A DNA stretch of 64,000 nucleotides from Hydractinia symbiolongicarpus (GCF_029227915.1 NC_079876.1:36873828-36937827), one strand, 5' to 3'. Numbered from the stretch's first letter, positions 1 to 13,084 are shown. The notes: generated from the sequence alone by a model not told the origin. A program made the numbers and translations.

Positions 1-365
1 CAAAAACTACATTTTATTGACTTTTTACCGGTGACAGTCCGTTTGAGTGACAACCGTTTGGTCACATATTCGTACCAACATGTATTTAGCGATATTTTTC
101 CGGTATTACTAGGTTGCATCGCTTTTAACAGTTAAACGATTGACTGTGGGAGTTAATTGAACTGATTATTGACTGTGACCTTAAAAATGTGAAAGTGAGA
201 CATTTGGACTCCAAGATATAACAATCTTCTTAATTTGACGTGATTGTCGGAACTCAGCAATTACACTGGGCGCTGTGGTAACGCTTCAGTTAAAAATTTA
301 GATAAATAATTCATTTTTTCTGTGGGACCCATCCTAGCCGTTATCGCACGCTGAAGAAATAGCGA

Positions 366-737
366 CAGTTTCAAAAACTACATCTCATTGACTTTCTAAC
401 GGTATCAATCCGTTTGAGTTACAACGGTTGAGTCACATATTCGTACCAACATGCATTTCGTCCTATTTTTCCCGTATTACTAGGTTGTATGGTTTTTAAC
501 AGTGAAACGATTGACTGTGGGACTTAATTGAACTGATTATAGACTGTGACCTTAAAAATGTTATAAGTGAGACAAGTGGACTCCAAGGGATAACATTCTT
601 TTTAATTTGACATGATTGCCGGAACTCAGCGATTACACTGGGCGCTGTGGTAACGCTTCATTTAAAAATATAGTTAAATAATTCATTTTTACTGTGGGAC
701 AAATCCTAGCCGTTATCGCGCGCTGAAGAAATAGCGA
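366..737. repeat. Reference satellite monomer (372 bp)
   Basis: This is one complete monomer, phased to start at CAGTTTCAAAAACTACA, and is given as the ruler for the whole array. The next starts are 738, 1111, 1484, 1857, 2230, 2602, 2974 and 3347, so spacing is 372-373 bp here; towards the right end it averages 369.5-370.5 bp. Landmarks in order are CAACGGTTGAGTCAC, ATTCGTACCAACATG, TTACTAGGTTG, AACGATTGACTGTGGGAC, GACTGTGACCTTA, GACATGATTGCCGGAACTC, GGGCGCTGTGGTA, CAATCCTAGCCGTTATCG and a CGCGCGC core. Over 361-738 I counted 142 G+C in 378 bases (37.6%). No retroelement or RNA-gene motif was recognised, so its origin is unknown. No known satellite name is assigned. The strand sign is arbitrary. 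Confidence 0.95.
625..660. other. Conserved GC dyad of the monomer (example)
   Basis: Most monomers hold GGGCGCTGTGGTA followed by GCGC or ACGC. In the GCGC form, GCGCT-GTGGT-AGCGC is a perfect 5-bp inverted repeat with a 5-base loop (for example just after 1014). In the ACGC form shown here one pair is lost. The diverged island at 45-48 kb mostly lacks the left arm. No function is claimed. Confidence 0.55.
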
Positions 738-3720
738 CAGTTTCAAAAACTACATCTCATTGACTTTCTAACGGTATCAATCCGCTTCAGATACAACGGT
801 TGCGTCACATATTCGTACCAACATGTATTTAGCGATATTTTTCTCTTATTACTAGGTTGCATCGCTTTTAACAGTGAAACGATTGACTGTGGCACAAAAT
901 TGAACTGATTTTGGGCTGTGACCTTATAAATGTGATAAGTGAGACAATTGGACTCCAAGAAATAACAGTCTTCTTAATTTGACATGATTGCCGGAACTCA
1001 GCGATTACACTGGGCGCTGTGGTAGCGCTTCATTTAAGAATTTAGATAAATAAGTCATTCTTTACAGTGGGACCAATCCTAGCCGTTATCACGCGCTGAA
1101 GGAATAGCGACAGTTTCAAAAATTACATCTCATTGACTTTCTAACGGTATCAATCCGATTGAGTTACAACGGTTGAGTCACATATTCGTACCAACATGTA
1201 TTTCGTCCTTTTTTTCCCGTATTACTAGGTTGTATGGTTTTTAACAGTGAAACGATTGACTGTGGGACTTAATTGAACTGATTATGGACTGTGCCCTTAA
1301 AAATGTTATAAGTGAGACAAGTGGACTACTAGAAATAAGATTCTTTTTAATTTGACATGATTGCCGGAACTCAGCGATTACATTGAGCGCTGTGGTAACG
1401 CTTCATTAAAAAATTTAGGTAAATAAGTCATTCTTTACTGTGGGACCAATCCTAGCCGTTATCGCGCGCAGAAGAAATAGCGACTGTTTCAAAAATTACA
1501 TTTCAATGACTTTCTAACGGTATCAATCCTCTTCAGTTACAACGGTTGCGTCACATATTCGTACCAACATGTATTTAGCGATATTTTTCTCATATTACTA
1601 GGTTACATTGCTTTTAACAGTGAAACGATTGACTGTGGGAATAAATTGAACCGATTTTAGACTGTGACCTTATAAATGGTATAAGTGAGACTAGTGGACT
1701 CCATGAAATAACTTTCTTTTTTAATTTGACATGATTTTCGGAACTCAGCGATTACACTGGGCGCTGTGGTAGCGCTTCATTTAAGAATTTAGATAAATAA
1801 TTCATTTTTTCTGTGGGACCAATCCTAGCCGTTATGGCGCGCTGAAGAAATAGCGACAGTTTCAAAAACTACATCTCATTGACTTTCTGACGGTATCAAT
1901 CCGCTTCAAATACAATGGTTGCGTCACATATTCGTACCAACATGTATTTAGCGATATTTTTCTCATATTACTAGGTTGCATCGCTTTTAACAGTGAAACG
2001 ATTGACTGTGGCACATAATTGAACTGATTTTGGACTGTGACCTTATAAATGTGATAAGAGAGACAATTGGACTCCAAGAAATAACAGTCTTCTTAATTTG
2101 ACATGATTGCCGGAACTCAGCGATTACACTGGGCGTTGTGGTAGCGCTTCATTTAAGAATTTAGATAAATAAGTCATTCTTTACAGTGGGACCATTCCTA
2201 GCTGCTATCGCGCGCTGAAGAATTAGCGACAGTTTCAAAAACTACATTTTATTAACTTTCTAACAGTATCAATCTGCTTTAGTTACAACGGTTGCGTCAC
2301 ATATTCGTACCAACATGTATTTTGCGATATTTTTCTCATATTACTAGGTTGCATCGCTTTTAACAGTGAAACGATTGACTGTGGGACTTAATTGAACTGA
2401 TTATGGACTGTGACCTTAAAAATGTGAAAGTGAGACAATTGGACTCCAAGATATAACATTCTTCTTAATTGGACGTGATTGTCGGAACTCAGCGATTACA
2501 CTCGGCGCTGTGGTAACGCTTCATTTAAAAATTTAGGTAAATAAGTCATTTTTTACTACAGGACCGATCCTAGCCGTTATCGCGCGCTGAAGAAATAGCG
2601 ACAGTTTCAAAAACTACATTTCCTTGACCTTCTAACGGTATCAAGCCGCTGCAGTTGCAATGGTTGCGTCACATATTCGTACCAACATGTATTTAGCGAT
2701 TTTATTTTATATTACTAGGTTGCATCGCTTTTAACAGTGAAACGATTGACTGTGGGACTAAATTGAACTGATTTTAGACTGTGACCTTATAAATGGTATA
2801 AGTGACACAAGTGGACTCCATGAAATAACATTCTTCTTAATTTGACATGATGGCCGAAACTCAGCGATTACATTGGGCGCTGTGGTAGCGCTTCAACTAA
2901 AAATTAAGATAAAAAAGTGTTTTTTTACTGTGGGACCAATCCGAGCCGTTATGGCGCGCTGAAGAAATAGCGACAGTTTCAAAAACTACATCTCATTGAC
3001 TTTCTGACGGTATCAATCCGGTTCAAATACAATGGTTGCATCACATATTCGTACCAACATGTATTTAGCGATATTTTTCTCATATTACTAGGTTGCATCG
3101 CTTTTAACAGTGAAACGATTGACTGTGGCACATAATTGAACTGATTTTGGACTGTGACCTTATAAATGTGATAAGTGAGACAATTGGACTCCAAGAAATA
3201 ACAGTCTTCTTAATTTGACATGATTGCCGGAACTCAGCGATTACACTGGGCGCTGTGGTAGCGCTTCATTTAAGAATTTAGATAAATAAGTCATTCTTTA
3301 CAGTGGGACCATTCCTAGCCGCTATCGCGCGCTGAAGAATTAGCGACAGTTTCAAAAACTACATCTCATTGACTTTCTAACGGTGTCAATCCGATTGAGT
3401 TACAACAGTTGAGTCACATATTCGTACCAACATGTATTTCGTCCTTTTTTTCCCGTATTACTAGGTTGTATGGTTTTTAACAGTGAAACGATTGACTGTG
3501 GGAATTAATTGAACTGATTATGGACTGTGACCTTAAAAATGTTATAAGTGAGACAAGTGGACTACTAGAAATAACATTCTTTTTAATTTGACATGATTGC
3601 CGAAACTCAGCGATCACACTGGGCGCTGTGGTAACGCTTCATTTAAAAATTTAGGTAAATAAGTCATTCTTTACTGTGGGACCAATCCTAGCCGTTATCG
3701 CGCGCAGAAGAAGTAGCGAC

Positions 3721-6700
3721 CAAAAACTACATTTTATTGACTTTTTACCGGTGACAGTCCGTTTGAGTGACAACCGTTTGGTCACATATTCGTACCAACA
3801 TGTATTTAGCGATATTTTTCCGGTATTACTAGGTTGCATCGCTTTTAACAGTTAAACGATTGACTGTGGGAGTTAATTGAACTGATTATTGACTGTGACC
3901 TTAAAAATGTGAAAGTGAGACATTTGGACTCCAAGATATAACAATCTTCTTAATTTGACGTGATTGTCGGAACTCAGCAATTACACTGGGCGCTGTGGTA
4001 ACGCTTCAGTTAAAAATTTAGATAAATAATTCATTTTTTCTGTGGGACCCATCCTAGCCGTTATCGCACGCTGAAGAAATAGCGACAGTTTCAAAAACTA
4101 CATCTCATTGACTTTCTAACGGTATCAATCCGTTTGAGTTACAACGGTTGAGTCACATATTCGTACCAACATGCATTTCGTCCTATTTTTCCCGTATTAC
4201 TAGGTTGTATGGTTTTTAACAGTGAAACGATTGACTGTGGGACTTAATTGAACTGATTATAGACTGTGACCTTAAAAATGTTATAAGTGAGACAAGTGGA
4301 CTCCAAGGGATAACATTCTTTTTAATTTGACATGATTGCCGGAACTCAGCGATTACACTGGGCGCTGTGGTAACGCTTCATTTAAAAATATAGTTAAATA
4401 ATTCATTTTTACTGTGGGACCAATCCTAGCCCTTATCGCGCGCTGAAGAAATAGCGACAGTTTCAAAAATTACATTTCATTGACTTTCTAACGGTATCAA
4501 TCCTCTTCAGTTACAACGGTTGCCTCACATATTCGTACCAACATGTATTTAGCGATATTTTTCTCATATTACTAGGTTACATTGCTTTTAAGTGAAACGA
4601 TTGACTGTGGGACTAAATTGAACCGTTTTTAGACTGTGACCTTATAAATGGCATAAATGAGACAAGTGGACTCCATGAAATAACATTCTTTTTAATTTGA
4701 CATGATTGTCGGAACTCAGCGGTTACACTGGGCGCTGTGGTAGCGCTTCATTTAAAAATTTAGATAAATAATTCATTTTTTCTGTGGGACAAATCCTAGC
4801 CGTTATCGCGCGCTGAAGAAATAGCGACAGTTTCAAAAACTACATCTCATTGACTTTCTAACGGTATCAATCCGCTTCAGATACAACGGTTGCGTCACAT
4901 ATTCGTACCAACATGTATTTAGCGATATTTTTCTCTTATTACTAGGTTGCATCGCTTTTAACAGTGAAACGATTGACTGTGGCACAAAATTGAACTGATT
5001 TTGGGCTGTGACCTTATAAATGTGATAAGTGAGACAATTGGACTCCAAGAAATAACAGTCTTCTTAATTTGACATGATTGCCGGAACTCAGCGATTACAC
5101 TGGGCGCTGTGGTAGCGCTTCATTTAAGAATTTAGATAAATAAGTCATTCTTTACAGTGGGACCAATCCTAGCCGTTATCACGCGCTGAAGGAATAGCGA
5201 CAGTTTCAAAAATTACATCTCATTGACTTTCTAACGGTATCAATCCGATTGAGTTACAACGGTTGAGTCACATATTCGTACCAACATGTATTTCGTCCTT
5301 TTTTTCCCGTATTACTAGGTTGTATGGTTTTTAACAGTGAAACGATTGACTGTGGGACTTAATTGAACTGATTATGGACTGTGCCCTTAAAAATGTTATA
5401 AGTGAGACAAGTGGACTACTAGAAATAAGATTCTTTTTAATTTGACATGATTGCCGGAACTCAGCGATTACATTGAGCGCTGTGGTAACGCTTCATTAAA
5501 AAATTTAGGTAAATAAGTCATTCTTTACTGTGGGACCAATCCTAGCCGTTATCGCGCGCAGAAGAAATAGCGACTGTTTCAAAAATTACATTTCAATGAC
5601 TTTCTAACGGTATCAATCCTCTTCAGTTACAACGGTTGCGTCACATATTCGTACCAACATGTATTTAGCGATATTTTTCTCATATTACTAGGTTACATTG
5701 CTTTTAACAGTGAAACGATTGACTGTGGGAATAAATTGAACCGATTTTAGACTGTGACCTTATAAATGGTATAAGTGAGACTAGTGGACTCCATGAAATA
5801 ACTTTCTTTTTTAATTTGACATGATTTTCGGAACTCAGCGATTACACTGGGCGCTGTGGTAGCGCTTCATTTAAGAATTTAGATAAATAATTCATTTTTT
5901 CTGTAGGACCAATCCTAGCCGTTATGGCGCGCTGAAGAAATAGCGACAGTTTCAAAAACTACATCTCATTGACTTTCTGACGGTATCAATCCGCTTCAAA
6001 TACAATGGTTGCGTCACATATTCGTACCAACATGTATTTAGCGATATTTTTCTCATATTACTAGGTTGCATCGCTTTTAACAGTGAAACGATTGACTGTG
6101 GCACATAATTGAACTGATTTTGGACTGTGACCTTATAAATGTGATAAGAGAGACAATTGGACTCCAAGAAATAACAGTCTTCTTAATTTGACATGATTGC
6201 CGGAACTCAGCGATTACACTGGGCGTTGTGGTAGCGCTTCATTTAAGAATTTAGATAAATAAGTCATTCTTTACAGTGGGACCATTCCTAGCTGCTATCG
6301 CGCGCTGAAGAATTAGCGACAGTTTCAAAAACTACATTTTATTAACTTTCTAACAGTATCAATCTGCTTTAGTTACAACGGTTGCGTCACATATTCGTAC
6401 CAACATGTATTTTGCGATATTTTTCTCATATTACTAGGTTGCATCGCTTTTAACAGTGAAACGATTGACTGTGGGACTTAATTGAACTGATTATGGACTG
6501 TGACCTTAAAAATGTGAAAGTGAGACAATTGGACTCCAAGATATAACATTCTTCTTAATTGGACGTGATTGTCGGAACTCAGCGATTACACTCGGCGCTG
6601 TGGTAACGCTTCATTTAAAAATTTAGGTAAATAAGTCATTTTTTACTACAGGACCGATCCTAGCCGTTATCGCGCGCTGAAGAAATAGCGACAGTTTCAA

Positions 6701-8127
6701 AAACTACATTTCCTTGACCTTCTAACGGTATCAATCCGCTGCAGTTGCAATGGTTGCGTCACATATTCGTACCAACATGTATTTAGCGATTTTATTTTAT
6801 ATTACTAGGTTGCATCGCTTTTAACAGTGAAACGATTGACTGTGGGACTAAATTGAACTGATTTTAGACTGTGACCTTATAAATGGTATAAGTGACACAA
6901 GTGGACTCCATGAAATAACATTCTTCTTAATTTGACATGATGGCCGAAACTCAGCGATTACATTGGGCGCTGTGGTAGCGCTTCAACTAAAAATTAAGAT
7001 AAAAAAGTGTTTTTTTACTGTGGGACCAATCCGAGCCGTTATGGCGCGCTGAAGAAATAGCGACAGTTTCAAAAACTACATCTCATTGACTTTCTGACGG
7101 TATCAATCCGGTTCAAATACAATGGTTGCATCACATATTCGTACCAACATGTATTTAGCGATATTTTTCTCATATTACTAGGTTGCATCGCTTTTAACAG
7201 TGAAACGATTGACTGTGGCACATAATTGAACTGATTTTGGACTGTGACCTTATAAATGTGATAAGTGAGACAATTGGACTCCAAGAAATAACAGTCTTCT
7301 TAATTTGACATGATTGCCGGAACTCAGCGATTACACTGGGCGCTGTGGTAGCGCTTCATTTAAGAATTTAGATAAATAAGTCATTCTTTACAGTGGGACC
7401 ATTCCTAGCCGCTATCGCGCGCTGAAGAATTAGCGACAGTTTCAAAAACTACATTTTATTACCTTTCTAACAGTATCAATCTGCTTTAGTTACAACGGTT
7501 GCGTCACATATTCGTACCAACATGTATTTTGCGATATTTTTCTCATATTACTAGGTTGCATCGCTTTTAACAGTGAAACGATTGACTGTGGGACTTAATT
7601 GAACTGATTATGGACTGTGACCTTAAAAATGTGAAAGTGAGACAATTGGACTCCAAGATATAACATTCTTCTTAATTGGACGTGATTGTCGGAACTCAGC
7701 GATTACACTCGGCGCTGTGGTAACGCTTCATTTAAAAATTTAGGTAAATAAGTCATTTTTTACTACAGGACCGATCCTAGCCGTTATCGCGCGCTGAAGA
7801 AATAGCGACAGTTTCAAAAACTACATTTCCTTGACTTTCTAACGGTATCAATCCGCTGCAGTTGCAATGGTTGCGTCACATATTCGTACCAACATGTATT
7901 TAGCGATTTTATTTTATATTACTAGGTTGCATCGCTTTTAACAGTGAAACGATTGACTGTGGGACTAAATTGAACTGATTTTAGACTGTGACCTTATAAA
8001 TGGTATAAGTGACACAAGTGGACTCCATGAAATAACATTCTTCTTAATTTGACATGATGGCCGAAACTCAGCGATTACATTGGGCGCTGTGGTAGCGCTT
8101 CAACTAAAAATTAAGATAAAAAAGTCT
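3721..8127. repeat. Satellite array block 2, duplicate of block 1 plus added monomers
   Basis: Bases 3721-4420 match 1-700 with no difference that I can see. Bases 4421-4790 are one extra monomer absent from block 1. From 4791 to about 7450 the sequence matches 701-3360 at an offset of 4090, with scattered single-base differences (for example G at 2645 against T at 6735). Bases 7438-8127 then repeat 6321-7010 at an offset of 1117, a two-monomer segment reused three monomers later. The block records at least two rounds of segmental duplication, or one real round plus an assembly seam at 3720/3721. Confidence 0.9.
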
Positions 8128-11100
8128 TTTTTTACTGTGGGACCAATCCTGGCCGTTATCGCGCGCAGAAGAATTTGCGACAGTTTCAAAAACTACATTT
8201 CATTGACTTTCTAACGGTGACAGTCCGTTTGAGTTACAACGGTTGGGTCACATATTCGTACCAACATGTATTTAGCGATATTTTTCCGGTATTACTAGGT
8301 TGCATCGCTTTTAACAGTGAAACGATTGACTGTGAGAATTTATTGAACTGATTATGGAGTGTGACCTTAAAAGTGTGAAAGTGAGTCAATTGGACTCCAA
8401 GATATAACATTCTTCTTAATTTGACGTGATTGTCGGAACTTAGCGATTACACTGGGCGCTGTGGTAACGCTTCATTTAAAAATTTAGGTAAATAAGTCAT
8501 TCTTTACTGTGGTACCAATCCTAGCCGTTATCACGCGCTGAAGAAATTGCGACAGTTTCAAAAACTACATTTCATTGACTTTCTAACGGTATCAATCCTC
8601 TTCAGTTACAACGGTTGTGTCACATATTCGTACCAACATGTATTTAGCGATATTTTTCTCATATTAATAGGTTGCATTGCTTTTAACAGTGAAACGATTG
8701 ACTGTGGCACATAATTGAACTGATTTTGGACTGTGACCTTATAAATGTGATAAGTGAGACAATTGGACTCCAAGAAATAACAGTCTTCTTAATTTGACAT
8801 GATTGCCCGAACTCAGCGATTACACTGGGCGCTGTGGTAGCGCTTCATTTAAGAATTTAGATAAATAAGTCATTCTTTACAGTGGGACCAATCCTAGCCG
8901 TTATCACGCGCTGAAGAAATAGCGACAGTTTCAAAAACTACATCTCATTGACTTTCTAACGGTATCAATCCGATTGAGTTACAACGGTTGAGTCACATAT
9001 TCGTACCAACATGTATTTCGTCCTATTTTTCCCGTATTACTAGGTTGTATGGTTTTTAACAGTGAAACGATTGACTGTGGGACTTAATTGAACTGATTAT
9101 GGACTGTGACCTGAAAAATGTTGTAAGTGAGACAAGTGGACTACTAGAAATAACATTCTTTTTAATTTGACATGATTGCCGGAACTCAGCGATTACACTG
9201 AGCGCTGTGGTAACGCTTCATTTAAAAATTTAGGTAAATAAGTCATTCTTTACTGTGGGACCAATCCTAGCCGTTATCGCGCGCTGAAGAAATAGCGACT
9301 GTTTCAAAAATTACATTTCATTGACTTTCTAACGGTATCAATCCTCTTCAGTTACAACGGTTGCGTCACATATTCGTACCAACATGTATTTAGCGATATT
9401 TTTCTCATATTACTAGGTTACATTGCTTTTAACAGTGAAACGATTGACTGTGAGACTAAATTGAACCGATTTTAGACTGTGACCTTATAAATGGCATAAG
9501 TGAGACAAGTGGACTCCATGAAATAACTTTCTTTTTTAATTGGACATGATTTTCGGAACTCAGCGATTACACTGGGCGCTGTGGTAGCCCTTCATTTAAG
9601 AATTTAGATAAATAATTCATTTTTTCTGTGGGACCAATCCTAGCCGTTATGGCGCGCTGAAGAAATACCGACAGATTCAAAAACTACATCTCATTGACTT
9701 TCTAACGGTATCAATCCGCTTCAAATACAATGGTTGCGTCACATATTCGTACCAACATGCATTTAGCGATATTTTTCTCATATTACTAGGTTGCATCGCT
9801 TTTAACAGTGAAACGATTGACTGTGGGACTTAATTGAACTGATTATGGACTGTGACCTTAAAAATGTGAAAGTGAGACAATTGGAATCCAAGATATAACA
9901 TTCTTCTTAATTGGACGTGATTGTCGGAACTCAGCGATTACACTCTGCGCTGTGGTAACGCTTCATTTAAAAATTTAGGTAAATAAGTCATTTTTTACTA
10001 CAGGACCAATCCTAGCCGTTATCGCGCGCAGAAGAATTTGCGACAGTTTCAAAAACTACATTTCATTGACTTTCTAACGGTGACAGTCCGTTTGAGTTAC
10101 AACGGTTGGGTCACATATTCGTACCAACATGTATTTAGTGATTTTTCCGGTATTACTAGGTTGCATCGCTTTTAACAGTGAAACGATTGACTGTGAGACT
10201 TTATTGAACTGATTTTAGACTGTGACCTTATAAATGGCATAAGTGAGACTAGTGGACTCCATGAAATAACATTCTTTTTTAATTTGACATGATTTTCGGA
10301 ACTCAGCGATTACACTGGGCGCTGTGGTAGCGCTTCATTTAAGAATTTAGATAAATAATTCATTTTTTCTGTGGGAGCAATCCTAGCCGTTATGGCGCGC
10401 TGAAGAAATAGCGACAGTTTCAAAAACTACATCTCATTGACTTTCTGACGGTATCAATCCGCTTCAAATACAATGGTTGCGTCACATATTCGTACCAACA
10501 TGTATTTAGCGATATTTTTCTCATATTACTAGGTTGCATCGCTTTTGACAGTGAAACGATTGACTGTGGGACTTAATTGAACTGATTATGGACTGTGACC
10601 TTAAAAATGTGAAAGTGAGACAATTGGACTCCAAGATATAACATTCTTCTTAATTGGACGTGATTGTCGGAACTCAGCGATTACACTCGGCGCTGTGGTA
10701 ACGCTTCATTTAAAAATTTAGGTAAATAAGTCATTTTTTACTACAGGACCGATCCTAGCCGTTATCGCGCGCTGAAGAAATAGCGACAGTTTCAAAAACT
10801 ACATTTCCTTGACTTTCTAACGGTATCAATCCGCTGCAGTTGCAATGGTTGCGTCACATATTCGTACCAACATGTATTTAGCGATTTTATTTTATATTAC
10901 TAGGTTGCATCGCTTTTAACAGTGAAACGATTGACTGTGGGACTAAATTGAACTGATTTTAGACTGTGACCTTATAAATGTGATAAGTGAGACAATTGGA
11001 CTCCAAGAAATAACAGTCTTCTTAATTTGACATGATTGCCCGAACTCAGCGATTACACTGGGCGCCGTGGTAGCGCTTCATTTAAGAATTTAGATAAATA

Positions 11101-12367
11101 AGTCAATCTTTACAGTGGGACCAATCCTAGCCGTTATCACGCGCTAAAGAAATAGCGACAGTTTCAAAAACTACATCTCATTGACTTTCTAACGGTATCA
11201 ATCCGATTGACTTACAACGGTTGAGTCACATATTCGTACCAACATGTATTTCGTCCTATTTTTCCCGTATTACTAGGTTGTATGGTTTTTAACAGTGAAA
11301 CGATTGACTGTGGGACTTAATTGAACTGATTATGGACTGTGACCTGAAAAATGTTGTAAGTGAGACAAGTGGACTACTAGAAATAACATTCTTTTTAATT
11401 TGACATGATTGCCGGAACTCAGCGATTACACTGAGCGCTGTGGTAACGCTTCATTTAAAAATTTAGGTAAATAAGTCATTCTTTACTGTGGGACCAATCC
11501 TAGCCGTTATCGCGCGCTGAAGAAATAGCGACTGTTTCAAAAATTACATTTCATTGACTTTCTAACGGTATCAATCCTCTTCAGTTACAACGGTTGCGTC
11601 ACATATTCGTACCAACATGTATTTAGCGATATTTTTCTCATATTACTAGGTTACATTGCTTTTAACAGTGAAACGATTGACTGTGAGACTAAATTGAACC
11701 GATTTTAGACTGTGACCTTATAAATGGCATAAGTGAGACAAGTGGACTCCATGAAATAACTTTCTTTTTTAATTGGACATGATTTTCGGAACTCAGCGAT
11801 TACACTGGGCGCTGTGGTAGCCCTTCATTTAAGAATTTAGATAAATAATTCATTTTTTCTGTGGGACCAATCCTAGCCGTTATGGCGCGCTGAAGAAATA
11901 CCGACAGTTTCACAAACTACATCTCATTGACTTTCTAACGGTATCAATCCGCTTCAAATACAATGGTTGCGTCACATATTCGTACCAACATGCATTTAGC
12001 GATATTTTTCTCATATTACTAGGTTGCATCGCTTTTAACAGTGAAACGATTGACTGTGGCACATAATTGAATTGATTTTGGACTGTGACCTTATAAATAT
12101 GATAAGTGAGACAATTGGACTCCAAGAAATAACAGTCTTCTTAATTTGACGTGATTGCCGGAACTCAGCGATTACACTGGGCGCTGTGGTAGCGCTTCAT
12201 TTAAGAATTTAGATAAATAAGTCATTCTTTACAGTGGGACCAATCCTAGCCGTTATCGCGCGCTGAAGAAATAGCGACAGTTTCAAAAATTACATTTCAT
12301 TGTCTTTCTAACAGTATCAATCCGTTTGAGTTACAACGGTTGAGTCACATATCCGTACCAACATGTA
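8128..12367. repeat. Satellite array block 3, mixed subfamilies, left of Helitron
   Basis: Continuous monomers include a third dialect with GGTGACAGTCCG and TTGGGTCAC (near 8216 and 10079) among dialects A and B. Bases 8381-9825 reappear almost unchanged at 15281-16725 (offset 6900). Bases 10962-12367 reappear at 15629-17034 (offset 4667). The last monomer, starting near 12279, stops at base 12367 inside its ACATGTA landmark, where the non-satellite element begins. Small subfamily switches inside monomers, such as near 9826, look like unequal exchange points. Confidence 0.9.
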
Positions 12368-12893
12368 TCTTATATATTAATTCCCTTGCGTGAGTAAAAC
12401 TGTGAGTCCACGACACGGAAATCACGGGTCACTTTCTTATGACGTGGCGGTACGCTAAAATTTAACTAAAAAGATTAGGGATGTACTTCATAGAAATCGC
12501 ACATAAGGTGTAAATATATAACCCGCTGCTAATAACGATATAAATATATATACCCTTATGCCAAAAAACTCTATGTTAGCATATATATATAGGTATCTCT
12601 ACATATGAAACGGTATTAGATATTCACAAAGCATACGGACTGTTAAATGAAGTTCCTAGCATAAAACGGAAATTGTGTTTACGAAAAAGATGGCTGTTCT
12701 TTTTGAGTATTCTCTACTCTTTCATTCAAAATAAATCTTTAAAAAAACATTTGAAGACGAGAATGGTGTTATAAATTAATCATAGCAAGGTTTCTGTAAG
12801 GTTTTTTCATGTTTTATTTTCAGTTTTGATTATATTATTGTTGCCAGACATGTTTTATAGCTAGCATCATAAAAAGCCAACCACCACCACCAA

Positions 12894-12935
12894 CTAGCTA
12901 GCTAGCTAGGAATATATATATATATATATATATAT
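12894..12935. repeat. CTAG and AT microsatellites inside Helitron copy 1
   Basis: Four CTAG units (12894-12909) are followed directly by a 25-base alternating A/T run (12911-12935). More scattered CTAGC words occur up to about 13020. The A/T run is four bases longer than in copy 2 (17578-17598), and this is the only length difference I found between the two elements. Confidence 0.9.
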
Positions 12936-13084
12936 GTAGCCATGTTCTTTATACCTAGCTAAGTCTCCAGTTTATATTTAAGTGACTAGCTATTAGTTGC
13001 TGTAGCTAGCTAATGCTAGCTTTAAACTAAAGATTCCCAGTATATATATTCCCACAAAACCCATCAAACGTTATTAACCCTGAA

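Larger units (their letters stand above)
1..3720. repeat. Satellite array block 1 (about 10 monomers)
   Basis: Uninterrupted head-to-tail monomers. Two dialects dominate. Dialect A reads TTGCGTCAC, then TAGCGATATTTTTCTC, then TTGCATCGC. Dialect B reads TTGAGTCAC, then CGTCCTATTTTTCCCG, then TTGTATGG. Related A monomers recur every third position (near 738, 1857 and 2974), giving a loose trimeric periodicity of about 1118 bp. The first base of the block reads CAAAAACTAC, and the identical start recurs at 3721. Apart from the satellite I see nothing in this stretch; the short reverse-strand frames are products of the repeat. Confidence 0.93.

Noticed and set aside
445-465. CENP-B box in ATTCGTACCAACATGTA
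   Set aside because: The TTCG and the central A match the mammalian box, but the required CGGG part reads ATGT. This is too weak to call.
546-560. TATAAATG-like promoter element in monomers with GACCTTATAAATG
   Set aside because: Present in many monomers, but no start site, downstream element or transcript evidence can be seen, and it is likely by chance in AT-rich DNA.
3651-3839. Open frame crossing 3720
   Set aside because: It spans the suspected assembly seam and joins two unrelated monomer phases, so it cannot be taken as a gene.
12820-12840. Splice-acceptor-like pyrimidine tract with CAG in the Helitron
   Set aside because: There is no open coding frame on either side; such tracts are expected by chance in AT/T-rich sequence.
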